Below are positions 1 through 13,037 of a stretch of DNA of 64,000 bases, piece by piece. A program made the translations under genes and the position numbers. Position 1 is the first letter of the stretch. Each line of letters opens with the position of its first letter. A model generated the notes under the pieces. That model had not been told where the DNA came from, searched no databases, and saw only the letters and a program-made list of their open reading frames with translations. The DNA is from Ailanthus altissimus (lineage: Eukaryota > Streptophyta > Magnoliopsida > Sapindales > Simaroubaceae), in assembly GCA_946807835.1 (NCBI GenBank), contig OX327693.1, positions 6,155,501 through 6,219,500 of the forward strand, read 5' to 3'.

Positions 1-2192
1 TATAAGACTTTCTACTTACTCACTTAAATGAGCTGATGGATCCCATATTTATGCGCACCGGACTCCATGAGCATCGTACCATACCCAGTGACACCCAACA
101 ATCAAATTATAAAAGGTTTCTAACATTTATAGAACCAAAGTATGGTAGATCACTCATAGTCCACCGTGACACTCAGGTCAAAGGATTACGAATACTACTC
201 GACTCGAAAGACCCTCCATTGACAGCTTTATAAGATATCTATTAGAGATCTTTATGAGTCTGTTCAGTATTCAATGCTTACTGAATACATGTATCTATAT
301 ACGAGCTTTCACTAAACTCATGACTACTAAGACTAACCATCTGGACTATCCAAATATAGATATACACCGATCTATATATTTATTAAGGTATTCACTGATA
401 AACCAGCATTAGTGAAAATAGATCGGAAACATAATATTTAAGAACATATTTGCATAATGACATTTTCTAACATTATTTACAACTCTTTGTAACTACGTTA
501 TTACTAATATATTCTCAGGTCTTTATCCCATTTTGGACAATACTCTAACTCTTTAAATATCGTTGACTCTTATAACCTGATAACTCTTATTAGTGGCAAC
601 TTTTAGTATTTATAACTCTCAGTATTGCTAATTCTTAGCACTGATTTAAACTCATTTAAACTAAATCTAAACTCTTTCAGATCATACAATGTCTGAAACA
701 TTATAAGCATTTTATCATATATAAAATATAATTAGCGATTTAATAAAATGATAATACTAGTATATATATTAAATAAATATTCATACATAAAGGGATGGCA
801 CATAAACACAAATCTCAATAAAAAAAAAGGAAGGGATAAATTTGTGGGCATTACGACTGCCCTCTATATGCAAATATAACTTTACTTTGAGGTGATAGTG
901 AAAGTGAGAAGAGTCACAATAATCACATGTTTTCTCTCATTCTCACCTTTTTTTTTAATTTTTAAATTTTAATTGTGACCTATCATGTTGGATCATTTAT
1001 CATACCAACTGGACGATACAAATTATAGCGTATTGCATTAATTCGATGTGTCATCATTATAATGGCTAACACTTGCATCATCTGTTGATCGACTGTTGTC
1101 GCTATTTTTTACCTCGATAATCCCAACTGAAGTGTTTCAAACAATTTAATTAGATTTTTTTTTATTTTATTACTTTACATAGTACCTTAGTTAATACATC
1201 AACTAAATAATTATTAAAATGATATTTCATTTTCAAATTAAAATCTTTTTGGATTGAGAGTTATTGAGACAATAAATCACTTCTACATTAAAATTAATCA
1301 TGACCGGAAATTTTCATAATAAAAAATAAAAACCTTCATAATAAAACAAAGTTATTGTATTACCATAACATTCACCAAACTTCAACTGTCAATCGCAAAG
1401 CATATACTTATTGAGTTTTATATTACGTCCTATATCAATTTGGTGGATCTTAAGTATATATATAAATAAATAGACTATATTATCTAATAGATTATTTTTT
1501 TAAATAAATAATAAGTACTCGATCTATAACACTTAGCAATGATAAGCGCTCAAGTATGATATAACATATACTTGCTTTTATTTTTTGGAAGATAGTAGAA
1601 TTGATATTAATGACTTTTACTAACAGTTAATGCCACTACATGATAATTAGTTGGATATAAGATTTTATTTAAAATAATACTAGATTTATTATAATTGAAA
1701 TATAAAATTTTCATGTCAATTAATAATGTTACACCTCTTAATTTTAATTCTAATATTTTATATTTCAAGTAAAATAGTTAATTTTTGTAAATTTTAAAAT
1801 CACTGTTACACTATTTTATCATCAATGATTGTTTGATATATTACTTAGGATGAAAAATATTATATTCACAATTAGAATGTGTAACGTTATTAATTATTAA
1901 TTATTGTTAGATAATTTTTACATTAACATTAAAAATGATATTAAAAAAAGTAATAACTATTTAACATGTGATCATTAACACATCTTCAAAATACAAATTT
2001 GTAAATTTATAATTACCTTTTATTTTAATTTAAAATTTTGAGTTTATGGGATAAATTTATTAGCGAGTAATTTTTATTGTGCAAGAAGTGATTCAAAGTC
2101 TTTTTATACAAAGAGTGAAATTTACTCAAATTTGAAAATAAACACATTTTTATTAGGCATAAAATTCAATAAATACATAGTTAATCATTTTT

Positions 2193-2246
2193 GTGGCTTG
2201 ATGGTTAATATCAACATTTTGATTATTGATTTATTGAATTTGAGTC
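2193..2246 (+). repeat. SINE-like (tRNA-derived) head, candidate
   Basis: GTGGCTTGATGGTTAA (2193-2208) resembles a polymerase III A box. GAATTTGAGTC (2236-2246) resembles a decayed B box at tRNA-like spacing. This layout is typical of plant SINE heads. No poly(A) tail or target-site duplication was identified, so this may be a chance match. Confidence 0.3.
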
Positions 2247-2626
2247 TAGTCAAAGTCCCTCCAGTTATTTGGGATGATTGATTTTTTTTCTCTAATTATA
2301 AAGGGTTGATTGTCTTTTTGTTACTAATCGTAGAGGATTGGTATTATATTGATTTATAATAATGAAATATTAAAATATTAAATATATAATATTTGTATCC
2401 TTTCAAAAAAAAACTCAATAAACACATAATAAATAATATTGCTTCTAAACAAACGTAAAATTTGTTGATTAATTAAATCCTTTTCTATATATAGTTATAA
2501 ATGGTTCTTTTCTCTTCCATCCCTTTAATGATATATCAACAAGATTATATTCTTCAAAAGACAAAATTTTCCTAAGAAAATAATCAAATCAACATAGTTT
2601 ATATAAACAAATTATTAATCATATTT

Positions 2627-2646
2627 ATATATATATATATATATAT
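2627..2646. repeat. (AT)n microsatellite
   Basis: An uninterrupted AT dinucleotide run of about ten units in AT-rich intergenic DNA. Confidence 0.9.
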
Positions 2647-3980
2647 TTCATGCACGTTGTTAGAGTCCATCTTTGTCCAAATTGATTACAACAATTTAAG
2701 GATGAATTTTTTATACACTAAAGATACTACATTAACAAATCTCGCACACAATAATTAATCGAGCTTCATTAACAAAAGCTTAACATTGAATGACAAGGAA
2801 AACAATTCTTCAAGTTAGAAGTTGAACATTCTAAATCAATCCAACAACCGAAATATTCCCCTCACCAATTCACAATAAATAAATAAATGAAAAAAAAACT
2901 TATAAAAAAAATTAAATCATTTTACTAGTTAATTTATTGAACTGACATTGACCCTTTTTTTTAAAAAAAAAATCTTTGTTTTCAGATTGCTTGTTACTTA
3001 AAACTTGTTGCTTTATCTTTAATTAACTTATAATCTCTCAAATAATTACAACAAATTTAGGATATTATTTTAACATTATTTTATTTACAAAATTAATCAC
3101 TTTGAATTATTCTCTGATTTTTCGCTCAAGTGGAACAATTTCCAAGTAGAAATATAATTAGGTAATCAGTCGATTAATAGATATGTTGGCAAGCTTAATC
3201 AACCTAGTTTCCCAAAAGGAGAAATGATACTGTCCATCTTATGATTCCTTTTTTAATTTTTAATTTTTGTTTTAACTAATTAGGTTGATTTATAAAAGTA
3301 ATCAAAGTAATTATGGGATTTAATGCTCTCCCTTGCACCCGAGAATCACGAGGCCTTTGGATTCTTTCTTTCTTCACTTTGAACATAACGATACATCTTT
3401 TGTTTTCTTTTTAAAGATTCACACATCATATCATAAGATATATTGGGGTTTGTTCAATAGTACGTTAATTTGTATTGGGATTATATAACATTGCATGTTA
3501 ATAAATATCATTACCAAATAATTTTTACAAATAAAAAAATAATAATTTACACACAGAAAAGAATTAACCTTCACAATAAGGGAATAACGGTTTCGTATAC
3601 GCAAAATAATTATCATATAAAATGAGAAAATAAAATACACCATACTAATAAATACGTAAATTAAATAATCACCATAAATAGAAGAATAACAGCCTCACAG
3701 AATAATTTACCCTCACAAATAGAGAAATAATTGACTACAAGAAGGAAAAGTAAAATACATAACCCTAGCATCTAAGTGTGAGCTCAGTTTCATTTGATCC
3801 AATTTTGGCAAAAATCGAACCGGATTGCGATTTTTTAATTTTTCTATAATGAAAAATAAAATAAAAATCGAATTTATTTTAAAAAAATTAAATTAAACTA
3901 AACTAATTTTTTGGGTTTAGCCTGGTTCCTTTTTTTTTTTGCATAATTTAAAAAAAATTAAGAACAACAATCATTAAAGA

Positions 3981-4036
3981 GAGTCAAACTTGTGACCTAA
4001 TATGCAGAGCCAAGCAACTTTAACCATTGAGTTAAG
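3981..4036 (-). repeat. SINE-like (tRNA-derived) head, candidate
   Basis: On the minus strand, an A-box-like CTTAACTCAATGGTTAA (complement of 4020-4036) is followed by GGTCACAAGTTTGACTC (complement of 3981-3997), which resembles a B box. Order and spacing match tRNA-derived plant SINEs. Ends and target-site duplication are not resolved. Confidence 0.35.
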
Positions 4037-5843
4037 GTTTAGTTTTTAACAAATGTCTAATTTTATTACACTTAAACTTTTAAAAAATAGATATTAATAA
4101 TTTAAAAAAAACTGAATCCCTGAATTAGAATTGTAATCACCGGCCACCATCACACTAGTGAACTATTTGCCACCGATCAGCCCACCATTCAAGTCAAAGC
4201 AGGCTGACCGTTCAAACCTTGCCATTGCCGCCTTCAATAGCAGCCGAAAACCACTCAAATCATCGTTAAACCACAGCTAGCTACCACGACTCTACCGCAT
4301 CAATCCTGCCATTCTAGCCATCCTCATTGTTAAACAAACACACCAAAACACTTTTCATACACCAACCATTAAAACTTGACTACCTTTGCCACCTTTTAAG
4401 CTATTGGTCACTGAAATCAAACAACTTATTTTGACTATTTATTTACTTTAATTTTCTTATTAATAATTAACTTCTAGCCACTTCCGATAACACCATATCA
4501 CTCACCAACCTTTACTCTTTCAAATTTGACCCTCATTGATCAATTTCGACCATTTATTGCCAACAATAAAAAAAAAATTAAAAATTATAATTTTACCTCT
4601 CAACCAATTTTTCAGTTTGGTTTCACTTTTTAATGAAATAAAATTAGAACCAACCAATTTTTTTTATTTTAAAAATCAAATCGAACGAGCAAGTTTGTTT
4701 TAATTTTTTTTATTTTTGGTGTTTTTTGTCCATTCGTACTAATATTCATCAACACTGAAACCCCTAACCAACACAAAAGAGATGCACAAAGCTTACTACT
4801 AAAGTAAGCGCTCAAGTGCGGGGTTAGTTGAAGTTGAGCACACTTAATTATATTTTTAAAAGTTAATAATTTTTTTGAGAGCTCGACTGAGCAGCACGTA
4901 TTTCGGTCTCTAAACATATTATATCTATCTTTAGAATAAGGCCAGAAGTAGACTACATATATAAGCTCTATTATAACTTTGTCCTTAATTGAAGTTTGAA
5001 TTCTGTATTTTTGGACGCTTATGAATCAAACTTGCAACTTTACAAAAATACAATAATAATGTAAGTATAAATTCTTTTAGACAAATTGCCTTTGTAAAAA
5101 CATAATTAGTTATAAAAGTAAAATACAAATAAATAATATTATTATCATATGGTAGTGCCATATTAATTTATGTATAAATTAGTATAAGGTTTTTTTTTTA
5201 AACAAATTCATACATTCTTTATATTTTCCTCTTTGTATGTATCTTCATTATTCCTTCTTTTCCTATCTTAGACTCCTTTTAATTTCTTATTTAAAGATCC
5301 AATTATGCCATTAACTTATTCCATCTCTTCAAATCTAATCACAAAGAAAGACTTATTCACAATTATGATGCTTAATAATTATCATCTTAAGTGGGTTCAC
5401 TTTTGGACCTACCCTTTTTTCATAACATTATTAATTAGCTTTTCTTCTAATTTAAAATTTAACAAAATCTTATCTCAATTAACATATTGCTTTATCTATG
5501 TCACTGCTGATGAATTATAGGCAAAATGTAATGTGGAATGCGAGCTAGATAGCCGATCTTGTAGTTTGATTGGTCATGTCAACAAAATAATAACAATAAT
5601 GCCAATTCCCTCAATCATTCATGGTTTTGAGTTGATCTTTTTTTCTGGCATGTTCATTTTCTTTACTTCACTTTATTTTTTTTACAAAATTATATATAGT
5701 GGGATTATGTAATTCATTATATGACAAATAATATTATTATGTGATATTATTTAATTAATTTATAATTTTTGTACAAATTATAAAGTAATACACAATTTTA
5801 ATACATGTTTAAATGTTCATCTATGTAGCCTATTAGAACAAAA

Positions 5844-5875
<32 letters not shown>
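5844..5875. repeat. Compound (CT)n(TA)n microsatellite
   Basis: A CT run passes directly into a TA run. Such compound runs are usually length-polymorphic. Confidence 0.9.
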
Positions 5876-6489
5876 CCTTTATTACTTTCCAAGGAAATTA
5901 AATATAATTGGGGGTATTTATGTTTTTCATTGAAATTCTTTTTGGCCTAGGGTGACCTCTATTATGCCAAATTTAAACTTCTTATATTTATTAGGGTCAA
6001 GAGTATAGAATAGAGATTAGTCAAATGGCTTTTATCTATAAATGAAATTACTATTTACTCCTGTAATATTTGACAATTAACTTTTATTTATTATTATTTT
6101 GACAAACATTAAAAATTCTCTCATGAAATTGAGATCTTAAAAGCACTTGCCGTGAAAATAGTTAATTAAATAATTTCAATATTCTTTAAATTTGTCACTT
6201 TTTCTAACGTCAGACGGTTTTAATTCTTCTCTTTTCTTTTTCTTTAATTGTTAATTAAATGGCTCGTTGTTTTTCAATTCATAAAAGCTGAAAATTAACA
6301 AATGTCATTCAATGTGTTTAAATTTCTAAATAAATGAACTTCAAAATAAAACCTATACATCATGATATATATTAAATCTTGTCATATATAAATATCACTA
6401 TCTTGTCACCAAACAATTGCAAGTCTTTCATTCATGTGCATGAACAACAACATTAATTCATAAACAAACAAGAAGGAAAAAAAAAAAGA

Positions 6490-6841
6490 ATGACAGGAAG
6501 CATGAAGATGATCCAGTTGTTGATGACGATCTCATCAACACTTGCAACGCAAAGCAGGAGGCTGGAAGAAGTAGTGTTGCCATTGTCACCGTTGCCGTCA
6601 GAGACTCGCGGTGAAATTTTCATCAAAATGCGGGGATGATGTTGCCAGGAGCGTATACGAAGATGGCACAGTCTCCGTCTACGATGAATGTTGTAATCAG
6701 CTTGTGGGTGCAGGAAGAGCTTGCCATGATACATTTGTTGAAATAAGTGCCCCCATGCACCCTCAAGCTAATCGAACCCTAGTTTTCACTAACAGTCTTC
6801 AAGTTTGGGATCATTGCGTTGCTATAGTTACTTCAGATTAA
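6490..6841 (+). pseudogene. ECA1/prolamin-like small secreted cysteine-rich protein, frame-broken
   Basis: An ATG at 6490 (or 6502) opens a frame with a hydrophobic stretch (MIQLLMTISSTLA), plausible as a signal peptide. This frame stops soon after 6630. The neighbouring frame from about 6605 to the TAA at 6839-6841 encodes a cysteine-patterned domain: KCGDDVARSVYEDG, then DECCNQL, then RACHDTF, then QVWDHC. The C, CC, C, C spacing with the HD and QVW..C motifs resembles the plant prolamin-like/ECA1 gametogenesis-related family, whose members are small secreted proteins often expressed in reproductive tissue. The two halves lie one base out of frame, so either a one-base insertion (or two-base deletion) has disabled the gene or the assembly has an error here. 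The second frame has no ATG of its own (it opens at GTG, 6611). I see no intron that would join the halves. Family assignment is from motif memory only. Confidence 0.55.
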
Positions 6842-7882
6842 ACCTCCAAGAATTTGCAATAAAATAAATAATATATGGGGTATCGTTAGTAATAATCTTT
6901 TCATGTTCTTCCAAATTTATATTTGAGGAGAATGGTAACATTATTATTGTATTAACGGAGCTAAATATCTTTATAAGGATGATGAATTAATTTATACCTA
7001 ATTTTGAGGAATAAAAATATAACTAATATTGGGTTTGAAGTATTTTCGAGAAGTGTACTATGTTACATATTTAATGTTTCATTTGAATATAAGAGTATGA
7101 TGTTTAAGTTATATACGTATTCTTTTTCAAGTAAAGAAAAAGAATGGACATCTTTAAAAATCATCTCCCTTCTTTCTAAAGCAAAAACACCCACCATCAC
7201 AATTTCTTCTCTATTTTCACATGAGAGAATGACTTTTAGTCGTCTCTCCGGTGGATAATAACTTTGTTTTCTTTATCTACTATTTATTTCTATTTTGTTA
7301 AAAATTGTTGGAAAAAATTAAAATACACAAGTGAGAACTCACAATTAATTAATTAAATTGAGATTCTTTTTTCTTCACTTATGATTCACTTTTATATAAA
7401 ATATCAAATAGTACCAAAAAAAATAAAATAACAACACAATAATTTATGTGATTCGTCTCAAATCTAGTTTACGTCCATGAGCTATCAAAGAAAAAATTTA
7501 TTATATAAAAATAGTTACAATTATATAGACCTTCACCACTCACCCACCAAACCGAGTTACTACAAGAGAATACTAATTCAAGATTCACAAATATTTCCCA
7601 CTATCCTAATGATAATTACACTATAAATTCCCTAGTTAAACCCAAGATATTACAATATGAGAAAAATAAAAATAATTTTTTTATTTTTCTTCTCGCACTC
7701 TCACTTTTCTTTCTCTCTTTCGTTGCTCTTCCTTAATATTTTTAGTATCACAATAGTATTACATTTTGGTGTCCCCCAAAATCTCATCTCCAAATGAACT
7801 TATTTATAAGTTTTTACAATGCAAAAAGTTTTTATCAATTTCGGTGCTATTATTTGCACTAAATTATTTTTTTTTCATATTT

Positions 7883-8083
7883 AAATCAAATAAATTAGCT
7901 CAACTACCACTACTTATGTACAAGTTAAATAAATTGGCTCAACCACCGCTTATGCACAAGTCAAATACTTTGGCTCAACCACCGCTTATGCACAAGTCAA
8001 ATACTTTGGCTCAACCACCACTTATGCACAAGTCAAATAAATTGACTCAATTAATTTTATGCATAAATCAAATAAATTGACTC
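7883..8083. repeat. 36-bp minisatellite, about 5.5 units
   Basis: The unit runs from AAGTCAAATA through TTGGCTCAACCACC to GCTTATGCAC. Two central copies are nearly identical at a 36-bp spacing. The outer copies are diverged, and the first carries a 3-bp insertion. Because 36 is a multiple of three, the block leaves an open frame (7766-8080) encoding repeats of LAQPPLMHKSN. I regard that frame as a by-product of the repeat. Confidence 0.85.
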
Positions 8084-8166
8084 CACCTAAATACATATTT
8101 ATCTCCAATACTAACAAAAAAAAATTTGTATTACCTAAATCTAAATATAGTGTGAGTTTTTATCCA

Positions 8167-8213
8167 TCTAAATTTAGATCTATGATGATTTTAAATTTAG
8201 ATCTATGATGATT
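8167..8213. repeat. Short direct duplication (about 23 bp, twice)
   Basis: The sequence AAATTTAGATCTATGATGAT occurs twice back to back. Confidence 0.8.
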
Positions 8214-8238
8214 TTTGGAGTTTTGTTATTCTTATATG

Positions 8239-8365
8239 GTCTGGAGTGACCAATTTAGGGAACTTTTTCTTTTATAGTCTAAATCTGGAGTAAACAAGCT
8301 TGGGTCTGGAGTGACCAATCTAAGGGATCCTCTCTTTGTTGGACTAAATCTGGAGCAAACAAACT
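8239..8365. repeat. 64-bp direct tandem duplication, diverged
   Basis: GGTCTGGAGTGACCAA begins at 8239 and again at 8303. Both copies continue with a related TAAATCTGGAG(T/C)AAACAA segment. The copies are clearly diverged, so the duplication is old. Confidence 0.8.
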
Positions 8366-10088
8366 TCTCGCAAAATTGAGTATTGTAACAACGAGAAAGG
8401 CCAAAGCGGAAGATGTAGATCATCTATGAAAGAGCAACAAAATATCTCATATGATCTCACTCTCCCTCAAATTGGGTGTTATTGCCGATATTGGTTAAGA
8501 TTGGTTCTTTTCTTGTAAAGGGGTTTGGACATGCTTTAATATGTAAATGTAATACTTTAACTCAGTAATCAGTTGATTATAGTATCAAAAATCTTTTGAT
8601 CTAATATCAATATTTCAAAAAAAGAAAAGATAAACAATCATCAAAAATATAGTACAGGAAGAATTAGGTCAAAAAGTAATTAAGTGATTAACAATTTATG
8701 TGTTTACATTATTTCATTAAAAGTCTTAGTTCTATATTTTAAAAAATATATATTTTCATGTAAAAATTTATTTAATCATTATAAAATTTGTCTGAGCTCT
8801 ACATTATAATTATTTGCGACTTGATATTGGATGCAATTACAATTATTGACAAAGACAATTATTGTTTGAGCTCCACGTTATGATCCTCAAATTATTGGGA
8901 GACAATTCTAGTTAATATTTGAGTTATAATTATTTGTGATTTGTAATTGAGTATGTAATACTTTGCGATTTGTAATTGAGATGTAATACTTGAAATTAAA
9001 AAAAATCAAATCTCCAATCTTAAATCTCAAATAAATACAATATTACCTTTCAAATATCAACTAACTATAATAATATTTTTTCCATACAATCAATTAAACA
9101 ACTCTATACACAACTTTCTTTTATTTTAATATAATAAAATAAAATTCTTTTATTTTATTTTATTTTATTTTAAAGTGTTATTTTATAGAAGTGCCTTCTT
9201 TGTATCCTTTTAAAACTTTCTTTAGAAGAAAAGTAAATAAATAAAATAAAAGAGCATAACTATTTTTTTAAGTATGGATTGTTATTGGTGATTTTCACAA
9301 AAACCCTAAAAGTTTATGGTCCAATTAGATAATGTGACTAAATATATAATAATTGAATTAAAATAGGATATGACAAAATTATTGGGTCAAGACAAACCAA
9401 CCCAAAACTTAACCCTATATTGTGAAAATATTAAAATAGACAACTAACATGGAACTAACATTTTAAATGAAATATATTAATTTTAAAATCACAATCATAA
9501 GATATCAATAATTCATTTAAAAAGGCACATCAATTATTCATTGTAGAAGAAACAAAAGAACAATTAGGTAAAGATATGGACTAGTGACAAATTATGACTA
9601 GTCTCAAATCATTTTTTTTAACAAGTAATATATTTCAAAGCTTAAATAATTATAATAATTTAATATTATGATTTCATATAATGTCTATTCTCTCAACAAA
9701 TAGAAAAAAATAAACTATTTTAGCCAAACTTAAATCCAACATTTTAATATTTAAAGTGCTAATACTAATTACTGAACCATAGGATTACTAGTCCCAAATC
9801 AATGGCTTGCCAATGTGCCAATGGGTTCTTTTTTTTTTTTTTTTAGAAGCATAGATTGATAGGTTTTTTTAGCATGTTCAATTGGTTAAAAAAAGTTGCC
9901 TTTACTACAATTTCTTTAAAATTTAATAAAATTAACTTAAATATATATTGGAGTATTAGTAAAATAAAATAAAATTGTAAATAGATTTGACTAGAGGTTC
10001 TATTTATTTTAGATATATATATATATATAACTTGTCTTTAAAATATTTTTTAAATTTATAAACATAATTTAATAATGTACTTTTGTTA

Positions 10089-10162
10089 ACAGTTTAATAA
10101 TAAAAAGTTGATAATACATTTCTATCTTTACTTTGACAGAAGTCTTGAGTTAAAATCCTCTC
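10089..10162 (+). repeat. SINE-like dispersed repeat, copy 1
   Basis: GTTAACAGTTTAATAATAAA, then TTGATAATACATTTCT, then GTCTTGAGTTAAAATCC. The first part is A-box-like and the last resembles a decayed B box. The same opening recurs at about 62008 and, decayed, at about 63296, and a related motif makes up the 12.1-12.7 kb tandem block. Confidence 0.35.
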
Positions 10163-11054
10163 TTCCTTGTATGCAAAAAAATATATATAGTCTAATAATA
10201 ATTACACTTCTTAGCTAATGTAAAATTTTCAAATTTAAATCTCCTTTTTAAAATTTGTTAAAAAAAAAGCCCAAACTCAACATTTACAACAACAACAAAA
10301 AATTGTAAAACTCACATTTCAAAGTCTGTTAATTGAAGCATTTTGGAGGTAATGCTGTTCAAATAAGGAAAATCAACTCAATAGATCCATTTATTTGATA
10401 GATTAAATGAAAACATTCAGTCCCATTGAAACAATATCAGAATTGAAAATAATGTAATTGTAGTAAAATTTATCAATTCTAATATAGCATTTTGATAAAA
10501 ATGATCTGAAAACTTCAAAAAATTGATCGGACTAAATTGATTTTTTTGTTTTGTTTTGTTTTGGTTATGTTGATAAAATTCACTAATCTCGAAACAGAAA
10601 ATATTTAGATATTAGATTTTCTAGATTAATTTTATTGATATTTTAACTTCACTTATAATATAATTTATTTTTAGAAATAGCTAAAAAATCATTTTTAAAA
10701 TTCTAAAAATTGAGAATTTTTTTTTGGGAAACAATAAATAAATTTGAGATTGAGAGTGTCTATCATTGTGCACCCTGAGATTGTGAGATTTCAATACCAA
10801 AATTTTTTTTTACTGAATTAATTCATAAGTTTGGTGATGGTGGACCAACCTCTTATTCCCCACCACATGTTGGATGTGTTGCTTTGACAACCATAATCCT
10901 CTTAAATAAAAACAAAAAGGAAAACAAATACAATTATTTAAAAAAAAAATACAAGTATTATATCTCAAAACTCAAATAATTATAATAACAATACAATATT
11001 ATAATTTCGTACTCTTAATAAATAAATGAAATAAACAATCTTCTTAACAAATAA

Positions 11055-11165
11055 AAAAAATAAACAACTTCGAACCAAGACCTCATTAGTTAAAATACTA
11101 ACATTAATTATTGAGTTATAACTCAAATCAATATCTCATTAATTAAAATGCTGACACTAATTATT
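11055..11165 (-). repeat. SINE-like remnant with internal duplication
   Basis: On the minus strand, GAGGTCTTGGTTCGAAG (complement of 11068-11084) is a good B-box match and is preceded by TTAACTAATGAG. A segment of about 60 bp holding CTCATTA(G/A)TTAAAAT and TAATTATTGAG occurs twice in tandem, so the unit itself has been partly duplicated. Confidence 0.4.
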
Positions 11166-12099
11166 GAGTCACTGAATAATTTTTGCATGAAAAAAAAATA
11201 CAATTGTTGTCAACATTAAAAAAAAAAATGAAACATGAAAAAAAAATTTAAAAGAAAATGTAATTAAAAAAAAAAGAAAATGAAAGAAGATAAACTAAAA
11301 AAATAAAATAAAATAAAATATAGAAAAGAGCACAACTACAATTATCTTGGGGATGTGACAACTTTGGAGGGGAGCCGACACCCCCGTTGCCTTGGTTTCT
11401 AATTTCTCTATAACTTTTCACATGCACCCATTTCATTACTAATTAAACCCTTTTTATCAAAACTTTCTACTTATAATATTATTTACGAATGATTTTTTTT
11501 CTTTCTTTTTCGTTTCTTTTTTTTTTTTTTTAACAATCTCCAATGCATTAAAAGCTTAAATATGGGTTGTTCATGTTATTAAAAACTTGTCCAATGATAC
11601 CTTTAAATATCAAAAAATCAGAAAGTTTTTGAGTGATTGTCTGGTTGTGCTTTTAATAGTTTAAGTATTTTAGTTGATTGGGTGAGTGATTATATAATTT
11701 TTTTAATATAATTAATTTTTTTTTTAGTATAGTTTCAAGGAAGATAAATGCGTTTTATTCGTGCAATTATCAGTTAAGTTTAAATAAAAATAAAGGGGCA
11801 AGAGTTCAATTTTTTCTTAATCAATAAACTTATTTTTGCTTAAGTTTAAATTTTTACGTTGCACTATAACAAACTTAATTTGTCTTAGTCTCAATAAGAC
11901 CACAAATTTAAATCAAGAATTTTCTAAAAGAATTATAATTCAGTGTACACTCATCTTTTATCATTAATTTAAAATATCAATTTGAGTATTGTCTTATTTT
12001 TTTTAATTATAAATAATAAAAAAATAAAAGGAATCTTCAAAACTTATTTAAAAATTAGAACAACTTAAAACAAATAACACCACGATAAAAATTCACCCA

Positions 12100-12690
12100 A
12101 AAAAATCATAATAAAAGTCTATATATATTTTTTCTTTGGCAAGATTTTAGTTCAATAATAAAGGATTGATAATATATCACCTTTAAAAACAGCTTAAAAT
12201 AAATAATGCTAAGATAAAAATTCATCTATAATAATAATAATAAAAGTCGATATATTTTTATTCTCTGATAAGATTTGGGTTCAATAATAAAAGGTTGATA
12301 AACCGGCTCTTAAAACAAATAATGCCACAATAAAAATTCACCTATAATAATAATAATAATAAAAGTCTATATATGTTTATTCTTTTATAAGATTTGAGTT
12401 AAATAATAAAGAGTTCACAGTATATCGGTTTTTAAAATAATTTATAACAAATAATACTACGATAAAAATTTACCTAAAATAATAATAATATAAATTGATA
12501 TATAAATATATTTTTATTTTTTTGATAAGATTTGAGTCCAATAATAAAAAATTGACATAATATCTATTTCTTTATTATAGATTATAGTAAATGTACCGAA
12601 TTTAAACCCCTCTCCAACGTTAAAAAATAATAATGATGATAAAAGTCAAAATATTTTTATTCCCTGCCAAGATTCGAGTCCAGTTCCTGT
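12100..12690 (+). repeat. Diverged tandem repeat, about 4-5 units of 120-150 bp
   Basis: Each unit holds (ATA)n, then AAAAGTC(T/G)ATATAT, then a T-rich tract, then AAGATTT(T/G)(A/G)GTTCAATAATAAA with a TTGATA-type tail, and then AAATAATGC(C/T)A(C/A)(A/G)ATAAAAATTCA. Starts recur near 12110, 12238, 12360, 12490 and 12640. Units differ at many positions, so the block is old. The core motif AATAATAAAGGNTTGATA also occurs singly elsewhere in the window. Confidence 0.75.
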
Positions 12691-13037
12691 AAGAAATGCA
12701 CGAGGCTGCCACTAAATTGGTTCATGTTCAACAAAATGAAACTTCTGTTATCTCTTCAAGTTCAACAACAAAACACAACTCATCCAAAGCCCAAGCAGAA
12801 GTCAGGCTTCCAAATTTTTTTTTTTTCTATCAAGTCATAAATATGTGTTTGTGTTTGTGTCAGATTTCGACACATCTCATGTAACAAGAATCACAAATCA
12901 TTGCATTTTTAAGTGTTCACAAAAAAGAAAAACAATTAACGAAAAATATTTTTTAAAAAAGAAGTATTTTTATATTGCTTTGAAGAGTAAGCATCTTCGA
13001 TTATTATTATTACTATTATCATTGTAATTCCTTTTTA

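Larger units (their letters stand above)
1..6489. other. AT-rich intergenic DNA with repeat remnants
   Basis: I see no supportable gene here. The first 700 bases are less AT-biased and contain a short open frame (36-233) with no recognisable domain; the stretch may be an edge of a larger dispersed repeat. A GC-richer island at about 4135-4330 (CCACC/GCC-rich) has no long open frame and is unassigned. The rest is A/T-rich sequence with homopolymer runs. SINE-like heads and microsatellites in this stretch are listed separately. Confidence 0.6.
6842..13037. other. Intergenic DNA, repeat-rich, no supportable gene
   Basis: Mostly A/T-rich DNA. The stretch at about 7298-7760 has the texture of a decayed copia-type LTR, but I found no matching partner. 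Minisatellites, SINE-like sequences and a diverged tandem repeat within this interval are listed separately. T and A homopolymers of 10-15 bases are frequent (for example 9829-9843 and 11518-11531). No open frame here shows a recognisable domain. Confidence 0.6.

Noticed and set aside
36..233. 65-residue open frame at the left edge
   Set aside because: No family recognised, no splice or promoter context, and the surroundings look like repeat DNA.
5305..5520. 71-residue hydrophobic open frame
   Set aside because: Its composition follows the AT-rich background; no conserved motif.
6611..6841. Independent 76-residue protein starting at GTG
   Set aside because: A GTG start is not expected for a plant nuclear gene; the frame is better explained as the second half of a frameshifted gene.
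7004..7258. 84-residue open frame
   Set aside because: No recognisable domain and background-like composition.
12696..13027. Two short overlapping open frames before the DUF936 gene
   Set aside because: Low-complexity translation in AT-rich upstream DNA; no motif.
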